Numbered from the stretch's first letter, positions 1 to 9,575 are shown. The stretch: DNA of 64,000 nucleotides from Emcibacter sp. (GCA_021774785.1 JAJFIQ010000028.1:186001-250000), one strand, 5' to 3'. The notes: generated by a model from the sequence alone, not told the origin. Numbers and translations are program-made.

Positions 1-168
1 CCCATCATCGAAGTGGACCGGGATCGGCTAAGGTCAGTAAAAGTCTATCTGTCAGTCCATAGAGAAAACTTGCCAACCCCTAGCATAGATTTTTCCATCA
101 CTGCCACTGACCTTGACGGCACAAGCGTCAGCAATAATGCAACAACCTTCAAAGGGCCAAATAAATGA
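1..168 (+). CDS. ccoG: CcoG/FixG C-terminal fragment (cbb3 oxidase maturation ferredoxin)
   Basis: Only the last 55 codons lie in the window; the frame is open from base 1 to a TGA at 166-168. The translated tail (beginning PIIEVDRDRLRSVKVYLSVH) resembles the C-terminal Ig-like domain of CcoG/FixG, a membrane polyferredoxin that acts in copper supply to cytochrome cbb3 oxidase. The iron-sulfur domains would lie upstream. The stop overlaps the start of the next gene (ATGA, 165-168), and fixH, fixI and fixS follow in the family order, which supports the call. The identification leans on this context because the fragment itself carries no catalytic motif. Confidence 0.8.
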   Translation, partial: PIIEVDRDRLRSVKVYLSVHRENLPTPSIDFSITATDLDGTSVSNNATTFKGPNK

Positions 169-674
169 CCCCATCACCTCATAAGCCGAATAAAGAATTT
201 ACCGGTAAAAAAGCCCTGATGTGGATCGTTGGATTTTTCCTGATTATCTTCATCGTAAATGCCATTATGGCTACCATTGCTGTTGGCACTTGGGGTGGAC
301 TTGAAACCAATGATTCTTACCGGAAGGGTCTTTATTATAATGATGAAATTGCTGCTGCTGAAATCCAAAAAAGCTCCGGATGGAAAATAGCCCTCAGCCA
401 TAGCCCCAGCGGCCTGCAAAATGACAGGCTGGATGTTGAAATCAGCTGGCCGGAAGGTGACTTGCCGCCTGCGAAAGTAACCGCCATTATCAGCCGCGCA
501 GTAACTAATGCCTATGATCAGCAGATCATCCTTACCAAGTCCGGAAAGAATATATATACAGCCCCTCTAAACCTGCCGCAGGCCGGACAATGGAATATAA
601 ACATCCTTGTAAAAAGAGCCGATGGCCCCATATATCAACTCAGAGAAAAGATATTAGTAGAAGTTGAAAAATAG
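165..674 (+). CDS. fixH: FixH/CcoH family protein
   Basis: A 169-residue protein with one N-terminal membrane segment (about residues 17-42, MWIVGFFLIIFIVNAIM) followed by a periplasmic domain containing the FixH-type sequence ETNDSYRKGLYYN. FixH/CcoH is a small membrane protein needed for stable assembly of the cbb3-type cytochrome c oxidase. The start codon overlaps the upstream stop in ATGA, so translation is probably coupled. The gene ends 8 bases before fixI, and GAGGA in that gap serves as the fixI ribosome binding site. Length is usual for the family. Confidence 0.88.
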   Translation: MTPSPHKPNKEFTGKKALMWIVGFFLIIFIVNAIMATIAVGTWGGLETNDSYRKGLYYNDEIAAAEIQKSSGWKIALSHSPSGLQNDRLDVEISWPEGDLPPAKVTAIISRAVTNAYDQQIILTKSGKNIYTAPLNLPQAGQWNINILVKRADGPIYQLREKILVEVEK

Positions 675-682
675 AGGATATT

Positions 683-2893
683 ATGCCGGTTCATAAATCA
701 GAAAATACTTTTGATCACAAAAGTCCTGAATTAGAACATTTTCTGGTAGAAGGCCTGCATTGTCCATCCTGTATTCGGGAAATCGAAGGGGCACTACAAA
801 AGAACCCTATCATTAAAAATGCCCGCCTCAACCTGACGACCCAGAGACTTGCTGTTGAATGGTCCGGTGACAGTCCGGATGCCATTGCCAATAGTAATGA
901 GGTTATCGGAACCCTGAAAGATTTGGGCTTCAAGGGCTATCTGTTTAAAGATGACCCTTCTGCTGCCGAAGATGACAAAGAAGGCCGCTGGCTATTAATC
1001 TGTATGGGCATCGCTGGCTTTGCCATGATGAATATCATGTTGTTATCTGTCTCTGACTGGGCCGGAACTGACATGGGCGACAATACCCGTAGCTTTTTCC
1101 ACTGGATTTCCGCGCTGATAGCGCTGCCTGCCTCTGCTATCGCGGGATTGCCTTTTTATAAATCCGCATGGGGCGCACTTAAAGCCCGCAGTCTAAATAT
1201 GGATGTACCTATCTCCCTCGCGGTCATCTTGTCTTTACTGATGAGCATCATGCAGTCCCTGAACCACGGCGCAGACACCTATTATGACGCCGCCGTAATG
1301 CTGTTGTTTTTTCTATTGATAGGCCGTTTCCTTGATCGGAAAATGCGTAACCATGCCCGTGCCACAGCCCATAATTTGATGAGCTATCGCCCAAGCACAG
1401 CAACTGTCGTCAATCAGGATGGTGAAACCGAAAGTCGCACCATAGAGCTTCTTAACACTGATATGGTGGTACGGGTGGCACCGGGCGAACGCATCCCTGT
1501 GGACGGGGTAATCATACTAGGCACTTCAGAAGTGGATAGCAGTCTGGTCACTGGCGAAACTATTCCCGTTAAGTCTACCATTGAAGACAAGGTTTTTGCG
1601 GGAACCATGAATGTCAGTGGTGCCCTTGATATCAAGGTTACAGCACTCAGTGGCAAGACCCTTCTTGATGAGATCATCGGCCTGATGGAAACCGCTGAAC
1701 AGGGTCGGGCTAAATATGTCAGATTAGCCGATAAAGCAGCGCAAATTTATGCCCCTGCGGTACATCTTCTGGCATTGATAACTTTCTTGGGCTGGATGAT
1801 ATTCAGCACTGTTGGTTGGGAACAGTCCCTGATCACTGCCATAGCGGTATTGATCATTACCTGCCCCTGTGCCTTGGGGCTGGCGGTGCCGGTAGTGCAG
1901 ATTGTAGCCTCAAGCCGCCTGTTTAAAAACGGCATTTTGGTTAAGGCACCGGACGGGCTGGAACGGTTGGCGGAGATAGATACCATAGCCTTTGACAAGA
2001 CCGGAACCCTTACCCTCGGTCAGCCGGAAATCGCGAATGGTGATAATATAGAACCGGCTACTCTTGCGCTAGCAGCTAGCCTTGCAAAAACCTCTACCCA
2101 CCCCTTGTGCCGGGCATTGATCGTTGCCTGTCATGAACGTGATATTCCAACCATAGCAACCACTAGTCCGCTTCATGAAGAACCGGGCATGGGACTGAAA
2201 GCCACCATAGACGACAAAGAAGTTCGATTGGGAAACCGTGACTGGTGCCATGTATCTATGGATATTCAGAAGAATACCCGCTATAGTGAACTCTGGTTAA
2301 AAGTCGAAGGTAAGGAAGCCGTCTTCCTTGCCTTTCAGGATCGCATGCGTAAGGATGCCGCTCAAGTGGTCGCATGGTTCCAAAACAAGGGATTTGACAT
2401 CCTTCTGCTATCCGGTGACAGACCCGATGTGGTCGCGGACGTTGCGAACAAACTGGGTATTGCCGATTATCTGGGTGCTGCCAAGCCGCAGGATAAAATT
2501 GACCGGCTGGAAGAACTCAAAGCAGAAGGAAAGAAAATACTAATGGTGGGGGACGGGCTGAATGACGCTCCTGCGCTTAGCGCTTCCTACGTCTCTATCT
2601 CGCCCTCCACCGCTGCTGATGTCAGTCAGAATGCCGCCGACTTTATTTTTCAATCTCAGGATCTGGAATCGATAGTGCGCGCCTGGCAGGTATCACATAT
2701 CAGCCGAAAACTAGTCTTTACCAACTTTGCCTTGGCGGCAATCTATAATGTCATCGCGGTACCATTTGCCGCCGCCGGTTTTTTGACTCCCCTTATTGCC
2801 GCCATAGCCATGTCATCATCATCCATTCTGGTCACAGGCAACGCTCTCAGGCTAAACCTGGTAAAATTATTTTCCAGTCAGGACGAAAAATAA
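683..2893 (+). CDS. fixI: FixI/CcoI copper-translocating P1B-type ATPase
   Basis: A 736-residue P-type ATPase. It has an N-terminal heavy-metal domain with GLHCPSC near residue 25, about eight membrane segments, the TGE actuator motif, the metal channel motif T-CPC (Cys394-Pro-Cys396), the phosphorylation motif DKTGTLT (Asp438), a P1B-type HP dipeptide in the nucleotide domain and GDGLND (Asp624). The CPC motif and the position between fixH and fixS point to the CcoI subgroup, which exports copper to the periplasm for the CuB centre of cbb3 oxidase rather than for detoxification. All catalytic motifs look intact. The stop codon abuts the fixS start with no gap. Confidence 0.93.
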   Translation: MPVHKSENTFDHKSPELEHFLVEGLHCPSCIREIEGALQKNPIIKNARLNLTTQRLAVEWSGDSPDAIANSNEVIGTLKDLGFKGYLFKDDPSAAEDDKEGRWLLICMGIAGFAMMNIMLLSVSDWAGTDMGDNTRSFFHWISALIALPASAIAGLPFYKSAWGALKARSLNMDVPISLAVILSLLMSIMQSLNHGADTYYDAAVMLLFFLLIGRFLDRKMRNHARATAHNLMSYRPSTATVVNQDGETESRTIELLNTDMVVRVAPGERIPVDGVIILGTSEVDSSLVTGETIPVKSTIEDKVFAGTMNVSGALDIKVTALSGKTLLDEIIGLMETAEQGRAKYVRLADKAAQIYAPAVHLLALITFLGWMIFSTVGWEQSLITAIAVLIITCPCALGLAVPVVQIVASSRLFKNGILVKAPDGLERLAEIDTIAFDKTGTLTLGQPEIANGDNIEPATLALAASLAKTSTHPLCRALIVACHERDIPTIATTSPLHEEPGMGLKATIDDKEVRLGNRDWCHVSMDIQKNTRYSELWLKVEGKEAVFLAFQDRMRKDAAQVVAWFQNKGFDILLLSGDRPDVVADVANKLGIADYLGAAKPQDKIDRLEELKAEGKKILMVGDGLNDAPALSASYVSISPSTAADVSQNAADFIFQSQDLESIVRAWQVSHISRKLVFTNFALAAIYNVIAVPFAAAGFLTPLIAAIAMSSSSILVTGNALRLNLVKLFSSQDEK

Positions 2894-3079
2894 ATGGAAA
2901 ATCTGGTTTTTCTGATCCCACTGGCGTTATTCCTTGGCCTTCTGGGTCTTGGAGCATTCCTATGGTCCATGAAATCTGGCCAGTATGATGATCTGGAAGG
3001 CGCCTCTTATCGTGCCCTTTTCGAAGAAGATGAAATGGATAAAAAGAATAATCATGATAGAGAAGAAGTATCCTCCTAA
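2894..3079 (+). CDS. ccoS: CcoS/FixS cbb3-type oxidase assembly protein
   Basis: A 61-residue protein with one N-terminal membrane helix (VFLIPLALFLGLLGLGAFLW) followed by the family hallmark KSGQYDDLEG and an acidic cytoplasmic tail. CcoS is needed for cofactor insertion into the cbb3 oxidase catalytic subunit. It starts on the base after the fixI stop and is the last gene of the operon. The 257 bases that follow (3080-3336) are AT-rich and show no gene or clear terminator. Confidence 0.92.
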   Translation: MENLVFLIPLALFLGLLGLGAFLWSMKSGQYDDLEGASYRALFEEDEMDKKNNHDREEVSS

Positions 3080-3336
3080 TCAGAGAATATTTTAATGCTG
3101 CCTGCTAAAGAAGAATATTCACTCTTTTCTCGCCTTGTTTTTTTTGGCTCAGCATTTGCTCTATATTCAATAATTTTACAACAGCGGGAAAGTAAAGCTA
3201 TAGTTTTTTGTTGTTTAAAATTTTACCTCTTTAGCCGTTTTCCGGACTTGTTAAATTAGTGCCGTTTCCAAGTGTATGCTAGAGCTTCTTATAACAGAAT
3301 ACTCTCCATTTTTACGAAGCAAGTCCACTCCTGCCA

Positions 3337-4626
3337 TCACAAGTCTGGAAGAAAAATGGCTAGTATTCCCAATTTATGGGCCACATAGATAACGGCAAAT
3401 ACGGAGATATAGGCAAGACCCGCATAGCTCCATAACACCAGAATTCGACCGGGTTTATGACTATCCGGCATATCATCACTGGTCACAGCCCTGAAATTCA
3501 AATAAGCAATCAGGGGCGAAGTCAGGAAAGAGAAAATGGCACTAGCCCTAAGCAATGGCCCCATGCCCGGCCCGACAAATACCTTAATCAGAATGACTTC
3601 AATCACAATGAGCAACAGGATAACAGGATAATATTTCTGGGCGCTCGCAAAATGATCAGCTTTGCCATCACGGTCCCGCAAAATTACCACCGACTGGGTA
3701 ATACAGCGTGAAAAAGCATCAAAGGCCGTAATAAATGTACCATAAATGGCAGAGAAGGCGGCAATCCCCACCAGACTATAGGACCAGGCACCTATATGTG
3801 AGGAAAAAATACTGATCACCTGCTGTGCGAATTTAAGATTATTGTCACTCAGTTCCTGCCCTGAGCCATAGAGGGTAAAAGTGCCTATGATCAGAAAAGC
3901 AAAAGCCATCGCAATGGTAAAGCCATAACCTATCCTGAAGTCCAGCATTTGTTCATTTAAGCTTGGGTGATAACCGGAATTTTTTATCTTGGCAACCGAC
4001 CACACACTTTGAAAAATGGAGGCATACATAGGGATAGGCATATAGCCCATCAGTGAAATCATCATGGCAATGCCCGATGCCGTCCAGAGGGACTTGGGGG
4101 CAAAGTCAGGAAGAGCCTCTACCGGTCCCTTTAAAATTACCGCGACCAATGTCGCCACCACGGTTATGAACAACACAGATGCCAGAATTTTTATTCCTAT
4201 ATCCAGCAAGGTGAACCGTCCGATAACCAGCATCAGCCCCGTACCGATTAAAATATAATAGGCCAGCGATGTATCAAGCCCCAATACCGTCGTCAGCAAT
4301 CCATCCGTCACCGCAAGCAGAGCCGCAATGCCAAAACTGTTGATACAAAGTAATATGATTATCAGGAGTAAAGAGACTTTGGAATGGGCTTTATACGCCT
4401 CCAGAAGATTGCGTCCGGTCCCGTTGGCGTAGCGTCCCCCGGCTTCAAAAAAAGGATAGTTAAAAAATAGCGCACCAGTGATGATCAAAGCATAAATCAG
4501 CCCATATTCAGCACCAACTTTGGTTGAAAATACCAAATGTGACGTGCCGATTGCGGCACTGGCAAACAACAGTCCCGGACCGAAAGTTTTAAAGAAATTC
4601 TTTTTCGGGACATGTGATTGCGTCAT
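3337..4626 (-). CDS. Nramp-like (APC fold) membrane transporter lacking the metal motifs
   Basis: A 429-residue, very hydrophobic protein with about eleven membrane segments. The N-terminus (FGPGLLFASAAIGTSHLV) matches the Nramp family opening GPG, but the metal-binding DPGN of helix 1 is replaced by an AIGTSH stretch and the MPH of helix 6 by GYMPIPMYAS. It is therefore an Nramp-related protein that may not carry Mn or Fe. It overlaps the upstream MarR gene by ATGA (4623-4626), so the two form an operon diverging from a ThDP enzyme in an aromatic-catabolism island. Transport of an organic substrate is possible but is inference. Confidence 0.65.
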   Translation of the reverse strand: MTQSHVPKKNFFKTFGPGLLFASAAIGTSHLVFSTKVGAEYGLIYALIITGALFFNYPFFEAGGRYANGTGRNLLEAYKAHSKVSLLLIIILLCINSFGIAALLAVTDGLLTTVLGLDTSLAYYILIGTGLMLVIGRFTLLDIGIKILASVLFITVVATLVAVILKGPVEALPDFAPKSLWTASGIAMMISLMGYMPIPMYASIFQSVWSVAKIKNSGYHPSLNEQMLDFRIGYGFTIAMAFAFLIIGTFTLYGSGQELSDNNLKFAQQVISIFSSHIGAWSYSLVGIAAFSAIYGTFITAFDAFSRCITQSVVILRDRDGKADHFASAQKYYPVILLLIVIEVILIKVFVGPGMGPLLRASAIFSFLTSPLIAYLNFRAVTSDDMPDSHKPGRILVLWSYAGLAYISVFAVIYVAHKLGILAIFLPDL

Positions 4627-5141
4627 ATTTCCTCTTCCTGCATTAACGCCAATCTCTCAATATTGCGCAATGCCGCTAGAAATGCCTCTTTCTCTGATTC
4701 TGAGAAATCCGCGGTCAGCCTATTCTCCGATTGTTTAAGTTTTGGTGCAATAACACCAAGGGCCTCCTGGCCTTTTCGGGTAATATAAACCGCATGGGCA
4801 CGGGCATCTGTTTTGCTCTTCTGCCGCTCCACAAGGCCAATCTTTTCAAGGTGCGAGATTGTCGGCACAATCGTCGAACGGTCCAGACGGGCTAGTTCGG
4901 ATATGGCCGTCTGTGTATGCCCCGGATTTGCGGCGATTAACATCAATATACTGAACTGACCCGGTGCCAGTCCCTCATCTCCGAATATTTTAATCAAATT
5001 TTTGCGTACCGCCCCATAGGTTCGGCGCAATTGGTAACCCACGTGCGTATCCATTTCGACTATTAATCGACCTGTTTTTTCATCTTCTTTTGATGGCAAA
5101 TTTTTATCTGAATAACCCATTACATCTACCTTTCCAGTCAC
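4623..5141 (-). CDS. MarR family transcriptional regulator
   Basis: A 172-residue winged-helix regulator. The MarR core is clear: a dimerisation helix at the start, LAPGQFSILMLIAANPGHTQTAISELA, the recognition helix in DRSTIVPTISHLEKIGLVERQKSKTDARAHAVYITRKG, then a C-terminal helix. MarR proteins near aromatic pathways usually repress catabolic genes until a phenolic or CoA ligand binds. A second in-frame ATG at codon 8 could be the start. The gene diverges from the ThDP enzyme across a region with two 13-bp palindromes (5200-5234), the obvious operator. A related arrangement of paired palindromes lies upstream of the TonB receptor at 7106-9466. Confidence 0.88.
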   Translation of the reverse strand: MTGKVDVMGYSDKNLPSKEDEKTGRLIVEMDTHVGYQLRRTYGAVRKNLIKIFGDEGLAPGQFSILMLIAANPGHTQTAISELARLDRSTIVPTISHLEKIGLVERQKSKTDARAHAVYITRKGQEALGVIAPKLKQSENRLTADFSESEKEAFLAALRNIERLALMQEEEI

Positions 5142-5199
5142 TTAGGTCATAACACCAACAACGTTTAACCGGCATTATCGCTATTATTTACATAGAAGC

Positions 5200-5234
5200 A
5201 ACAAGTATTGTTGGAATACCAAACAATACTTGTT
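5200..5234. promoter_or_regulatory. Paired palindromic operator, MarR type
   Basis: Two 13-bp palindromes, AACAAGTATTGTT (5200-5212) and AACAATACTTGTT (5222-5234), are also inverted repeats of each other. Their centres are 22 bp apart, two helical turns, so two dimers would sit on one DNA face. They lie in the divergent gap between the MarR gene and the ThDP enzyme. MarR family operators commonly have this size and symmetry. Binding by the adjacent MarR is inferred. Confidence 0.6.
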
Positions 5235-5276
5235 ATAAAGACAATTAGCCTACAATAAATAAACTGGAAAATATAG

Positions 5277-7001
5277 ATGACTGACGTTAGGTCTACTGAT
5301 AACAAGACAATAACCGCTGGCGGTGCTATTTTCACAAGGTTAAAGGCGCTCGGTGTTGATTATGTTTTTGCCAATTCCGGTACTGATTTTCCACCAATTA
5401 TAGAAGGGCTGGCAGAAGCCGCAGCAAAAAATATCCCCCTGCCACAGGCCCTAGTAATGCCACATGAGAATGCTGCCGTCGGCATGGCACATGGTTATTA
5501 TCTGGCCACTGGACGGCCACAATGCGTCATGCTCCATACCAATGTGGGACTTTCCAATGGTGCAACGGCGGCGATAAATGCTGCCGGCGACCATGTGCCA
5601 ATGATTTTAATGTCAGGCCGCACCCCCACCATGGAAGGAGACAGATTTGGTGCCCGTACAGTCCCCATCGGCTGGGGACAGGAGATGCGGGATCAGACAG
5701 CTCTGGTTCGGGAAGTGAGTAAATGGGACTATGAGCTTAGATTTCCAGAACAGATTACGGAAGTTCTGGACCGGGCGAACGCCATCGCCTGCTCGACACC
5801 CAAGGGACCGGTTTACATATGCCTGCCCAGAGAAGTTCTTTGTGAAACCATTGATGCCTCTGACCTTGATGCCCCAGTCACAATGAACCCGGTTATCGCA
5901 GCACCGGATGCGTCCGCGCTTGCCGATGCCGCCCGGCTTCTTGCTAATGCCAAACGTCCCCTTATTATTGCGCAAAAAGGGTCCGGCAACACGCAAGAGA
6001 GTTTTGATGAATTTAGTCAATTTGTCTCCCGCTGGGCCCTGCCGGTAAATCAATATTGGCCCATACAAATGGCCCTGCCGATTGGTCATGAAATGGCCGT
6101 GGGAACGGCCCCTTCTTCGCTGGTTGAGGAAGCTGATGTTATTCTGGTGATCGATAGCTTGGCCCCTTGGTGGCCGGACAAATATAAGCCCCAGCGGGGT
6201 GCCAAAGTCATCCAGCTAGGTCCAAATCCGCTGTTCAGCAGAACGCCCATACGCAACTTCCGGGCGGATATATCACTGGTCGGGGAAACCGGTTCTGCCC
6301 TCGCTGCCCTCATCCATGCCATGGAAAAATATGGCAAGCCCACCGAAACAGAGATTGACCAGAGACGGAAAAAAATACAAAGCCTGTCAAACAGTATTCG
6401 TGGCGAATTACGGGCAAAGATAGCACTACAGTCTGACTTGAAACCAACCACAAAAGACTGGGTCGCCCAATGCCTGACCACTGCCATAGAAAATCATGAA
6501 GCTACGATATTTTCCGAACTTGGCGTCCATCTGGGTGCCTTTGAAGGATCACAGGCCGGAGGCTGGTTTCAAGAGCCCCAGTCCGGCGGCCTCGGCTGGT
6601 CCTTTCCCGCCGCTCTCGGCTATAAGCTGGCCCGGCCAGAGAAACTCGTAATCGCCACCATGGGGGATGGCTCATATATGTTTGCCAATCCGACAGTTTG
6701 CCATCAGATAGCAGAATCCCTTGACCTGCCCATCATTGTAATCATCCTGAATAATCAGGAATGGGGCGCGGTACGAAATTCTGTGGAGGCCCTATACCCG
6801 AAAGGTTATGCGGCAAAAACAAATCGGATGCCCCTGACAGCACTCAAGCCGACACCAGATTTCACTAAAACCGCCGAAGCAAGCCGAGCTTATGTTGAGA
6901 ACGTAGCCGATAGTGCTGCGGTCCCGGCAGCACTTGAAAGAGCCATTAAGGTAGCCATGAATGATAAAAGGCCCGTATTGCTGAATATCGCCATCAGCTA
7001 A
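5277..7001 (+). CDS. Thiamine diphosphate-dependent enzyme (acetolactate synthase / 2-oxoacid decarboxylase family)
   Basis: A 574-residue ThDP enzyme with the usual three domains. The N-terminal pyrimidine-binding domain carries the activating glutamate in MPHENAAVGMAHGY (Glu64, preceded by His63). The C-terminal pyrophosphate domain carries GDGSYMFANP (Asp464) through a downstream NNQEW. Relatives include acetolactate synthase, benzoylformate decarboxylase and oxalyl-CoA decarboxylase. The His-Glu pair recalls aryl 2-oxoacid decarboxylases, but the substrate cannot be read from sequence. It is divergent from a MarR-Nramp-like operon and tail-to-tail with a TonB receptor, so a role in breakdown of an aromatic or lignin-derived oxo acid is likely but inferred. 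Confidence 0.75.
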   Translation: MTDVRSTDNKTITAGGAIFTRLKALGVDYVFANSGTDFPPIIEGLAEAAAKNIPLPQALVMPHENAAVGMAHGYYLATGRPQCVMLHTNVGLSNGATAAINAAGDHVPMILMSGRTPTMEGDRFGARTVPIGWGQEMRDQTALVREVSKWDYELRFPEQITEVLDRANAIACSTPKGPVYICLPREVLCETIDASDLDAPVTMNPVIAAPDASALADAARLLANAKRPLIIAQKGSGNTQESFDEFSQFVSRWALPVNQYWPIQMALPIGHEMAVGTAPSSLVEEADVILVIDSLAPWWPDKYKPQRGAKVIQLGPNPLFSRTPIRNFRADISLVGETGSALAALIHAMEKYGKPTETEIDQRRKKIQSLSNSIRGELRAKIALQSDLKPTTKDWVAQCLTTAIENHEATIFSELGVHLGAFEGSQAGGWFQEPQSGGLGWSFPAALGYKLARPEKLVIATMGDGSYMFANPTVCHQIAESLDLPIIVIILNNQEWGAVRNSVEALYPKGYAAKTNRMPLTALKPTPDFTKTAEASRAYVENVADSAAVPAALERAIKVAMNDKRPVLLNIAIS

Positions 7002-7024
7002 TCATATTATAAGCAGATAATGAT

Positions 7025-7052
7025 CGGGCCGGTACAATTATGTACCGGCCCG
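7025..7052. terminator. Bidirectional terminator hairpin
   Basis: A perfect 11-bp stem (CGGGCCGGTAC / GTACCGGCCCG) with a 6-base loop AATTAT lies between two convergent genes, the ThDP enzyme ending at 7001 and the TonB receptor ending at 7106. It is followed by AATTT on the plus strand and ATCA on the other. Confidence 0.8.
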
Positions 7053-7105
7053 AATTTACACATCTAAATCACTCCGAAACGTTGGAGACGTCGGTGTTCT
7101 CTTTA

Positions 7106-9466
7106 TCAGAAATTGAATTCAGCCCGTACCGCAATGGAACGTGTCTCATCAATAAAGGCATAATGCGCGCCGCCTACAGCGTTGAAAGCAGTGGTCGGTT
7201 CACTCAATGACCGAACGATCTTATCCGTCAGATTTTTTCCCACCAAAGAAACTTTCCATTTTCCGTCAGGATCCATCAGGGTAATACTCGCATCTATTTT
7301 AGTATAACCATCCTCTTCTCCTATCGGATGATTGGTAACATCCAGGGACTGTTCATCCACGGTATAGACCTTGCCTTTAAGTGAGATATCCAGACTGTCA
7401 GAAATCGCTGTCCGATATTCGCCAGTAAAGACAATTGTGAAGTCCGGAGCAAAGGGTAATTGCTCACCAGCCAAATTCTGGAAATCGCCGCGGATATCAC
7501 CATTGGAATCAAGGGCGGTATTTGGCGCCCCCACATCCACATTACAACCCTGTGCCGCCGTCTGGCTCGGAATCTGATAACAGGCACCGAAGAATTCATC
7601 ATATCTGGCTTCACTATATGCGCCGGTTACGCCAAATGTAAGCTCATCAGTAGCAGCCCACAGCATGTCGAATTCCACACCGGTGGAATGCGCTTCGCCA
7701 TTCACAACGGCCTGACTGATGTTTACAGGGTCATTTGATGACAATTGCAGACCATCAATTTCCGTACGGAAGACGGTCCAGTTAAACCGAACTGTATTAT
7801 CAAGGAATTGATGCTTGCCACCAATTTCATAATTCATGGATTCTTCATTATCAAAGACAAAGTTTGCTCTGCCGGCATCATTGGCCACATTGCCGCGGAT
7901 ATTAAAACCACCACTTTTAAAACCTGTGGCCGCACTGATATAAAACATTGAATCATCACTAATATTATATTTTGCCGCAATGTTCCAGGACACGTTACTC
8001 TCATCCAATTTTCCGGCCAACGGCGTGACAAAACAGGATGTCAATCCACTTCCCCCACATTTTGCATCATTACGAACATCCGTACCAATATTATTCTGCC
8101 ATTGGTCTTTCAGACCTTCCCGGTCTTCAGTCGTCCAGCGCAACCCCCCCGTTAAATCAAAGACTTCAGAAATATGCCAGTCAACCTGTCCGAATAATGA
8201 AAAGCTATCCGTTTGCACATTGGCAACCTCATGACGGCGGCGACTCCCTGCTGCATCCGCATCAAAATCCTGGGTAAAGTCAAGTTCACTGGTAAAATAA
8301 TTTGCCCCAGCAATATAATCAAACGTCTCTCTACCACTGGACGCAATACGTAATTCTTGACTGAATTGTTCATATTCTTCGTTATTAAAAATAACCCGTG
8401 ACCCTCCGGCGGTCAGGTCAGAATCAAACAGATCAAACATGGTGTAATCACTATAGCCTGTAACAGAAGTCACAACCGCATTGCCAATATCCCAATTCAA
8501 CGTAAGTCCAACCAGATCTGACGTAAGGTCAAAGCCTTCTTCCAGAACACGGTCCTCACTGGAGCCCAGCAAGCTGCCATCTATGACGGCCAGACTGTTA
8601 TTGCGTCCATTAATTTCACAATCTTCGCCGGCAAATCTAGCGTTAGCCGCGACGCGCGCCGGGTCTAAACAGAAAATTTCCCGTGGCTTACCAACCTGAT
8701 GATAATCTGAATGCTGATAAAGAATTTCAGCGGTTACATTTTCTGTAACATCCCATTCCACCATCAAACGACCAGTAAAATCCTCTCGGCTACGTTGCGT
8801 TTGACCCGTTGGAGCATTCAGCATCCAGCCATCCATATCCTTATAATTGACGACGGCACGCGCCCGCACATTTTCAGACAGCTCCCCGGATAAAATACCC
8901 TGAACTTCATATCCCTCACTGGCTTCAAAATTATAGCCGCCGGACAGAATAATCTCCGTTTCCGCGCCCGGCTTGTTTGGGCTGACAACCAACGCCCCAA
9001 GGGATGTATTTTTACCAATAATAGCCCCCTGTGGACCTCTTAAAACCTCAACCTGTGCCACATCGATCAAGGCTGCCCTACCCAGACGACTTCTGGTGGT
9101 AAACAGACCATTAAAAACCTGGCCCACAGCCTGCTCCAGATGAGGGCCACTGCCCACGGAGCCTAGGCCACGCATGACTAGGACATCAGACGCACCAACA
9201 GATTGTGAATAAGAAAAATTGGGTACGGAAGTGGATAACGCCTGCAAATCAACAACGCCCTGTTCCTGAATGGACTCTCCGGCGTATGCCTGAACAGAAA
9301 CAGGAACATCCTGAAGACTTTCCTGCCTTTTTCGGCCCATTATGATGATTTCTTCAATGGCAGCGGAAGCTTCCACTTCGCTCTCTGCGGCAACCACATA
9401 AGACGGTATAATTCCACCGCTGACAGCGATAACAGAAGCCGTCATTAATAACATTGTCTTTTTCAT
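7106..9466 (-). CDS. TonB-dependent outer membrane receptor 1
   Basis: A 786-residue receptor. It has a signal peptide (MKKTMLLMTASVIAVSGGI, cleavage near residue 27), a TonB-box region (EEIIIMGRKRQESLQDVPVS), a plug domain (EVLRGPQGAIIGKNT), a long beta-barrel and a terminal FNF suited to BAM insertion. TonB receptors in aromatic-degrading alphaproteobacteria import lignin-derived aromatics and their oligomers as well as siderophores; the neighbourhood argues for the former. The usual plug segment GRNTxGGAINI reads GKNTSLGALVVSP here. A double palindrome upstream (9576-9620) probably controls it. Ligand unknown. Confidence 0.9.
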   Translation of the reverse strand: MKKTMLLMTASVIAVSGGIIPSYVVAAESEVEASAAIEEIIIMGRKRQESLQDVPVSVQAYAGESIQEQGVVDLQALSTSVPNFSYSQSVGASDVLVMRGLGSVGSGPHLEQAVGQVFNGLFTTRSRLGRAALIDVAQVEVLRGPQGAIIGKNTSLGALVVSPNKPGAETEIILSGGYNFEASEGYEVQGILSGELSENVRARAVVNYKDMDGWMLNAPTGQTQRSREDFTGRLMVEWDVTENVTAEILYQHSDYHQVGKPREIFCLDPARVAANARFAGEDCEINGRNNSLAVIDGSLLGSSEDRVLEEGFDLTSDLVGLTLNWDIGNAVVTSVTGYSDYTMFDLFDSDLTAGGSRVIFNNEEYEQFSQELRIASSGRETFDYIAGANYFTSELDFTQDFDADAAGSRRRHEVANVQTDSFSLFGQVDWHISEVFDLTGGLRWTTEDREGLKDQWQNNIGTDVRNDAKCGGSGLTSCFVTPLAGKLDESNVSWNIAAKYNISDDSMFYISAATGFKSGGFNIRGNVANDAGRANFVFDNEESMNYEIGGKHQFLDNTVRFNWTVFRTEIDGLQLSSNDPVNISQAVVNGEAHSTGVEFDMLWAATDELTFGVTGAYSEARYDEFFGACYQIPSQTAAQGCNVDVGAPNTALDSNGDIRGDFQNLAGEQLPFAPDFTIVFTGEYRTAISDSLDISLKGKVYTVDEQSLDVTNHPIGEEDGYTKIDASITLMDPDGKWKVSLVGKNLTDKIVRSLSEPTTAFNAVGGAHYAFIDETRSIAVRAEFNF

Positions 9467-9575
9467 AATATCAACTTTCCCTGTATTTATAATTTTTTAA
9501 CAAACAGACAGTTTTGTTAAATTTACCTGAGCTTATGCTCTTTTTATTTTACTTATTTCCCCTTTAATATACTAA

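Noticed and set aside
3080-3336. Search for a gene or insertion sequence in the gap after ccoS
   Set aside because: Only AT-rich sequence with frequent stops is seen; no terminal repeats or transposase trace.
3337-4626. Plain manganese transporter (MntH) call
   Set aside because: The DPGN and MPH metal motifs are absent.
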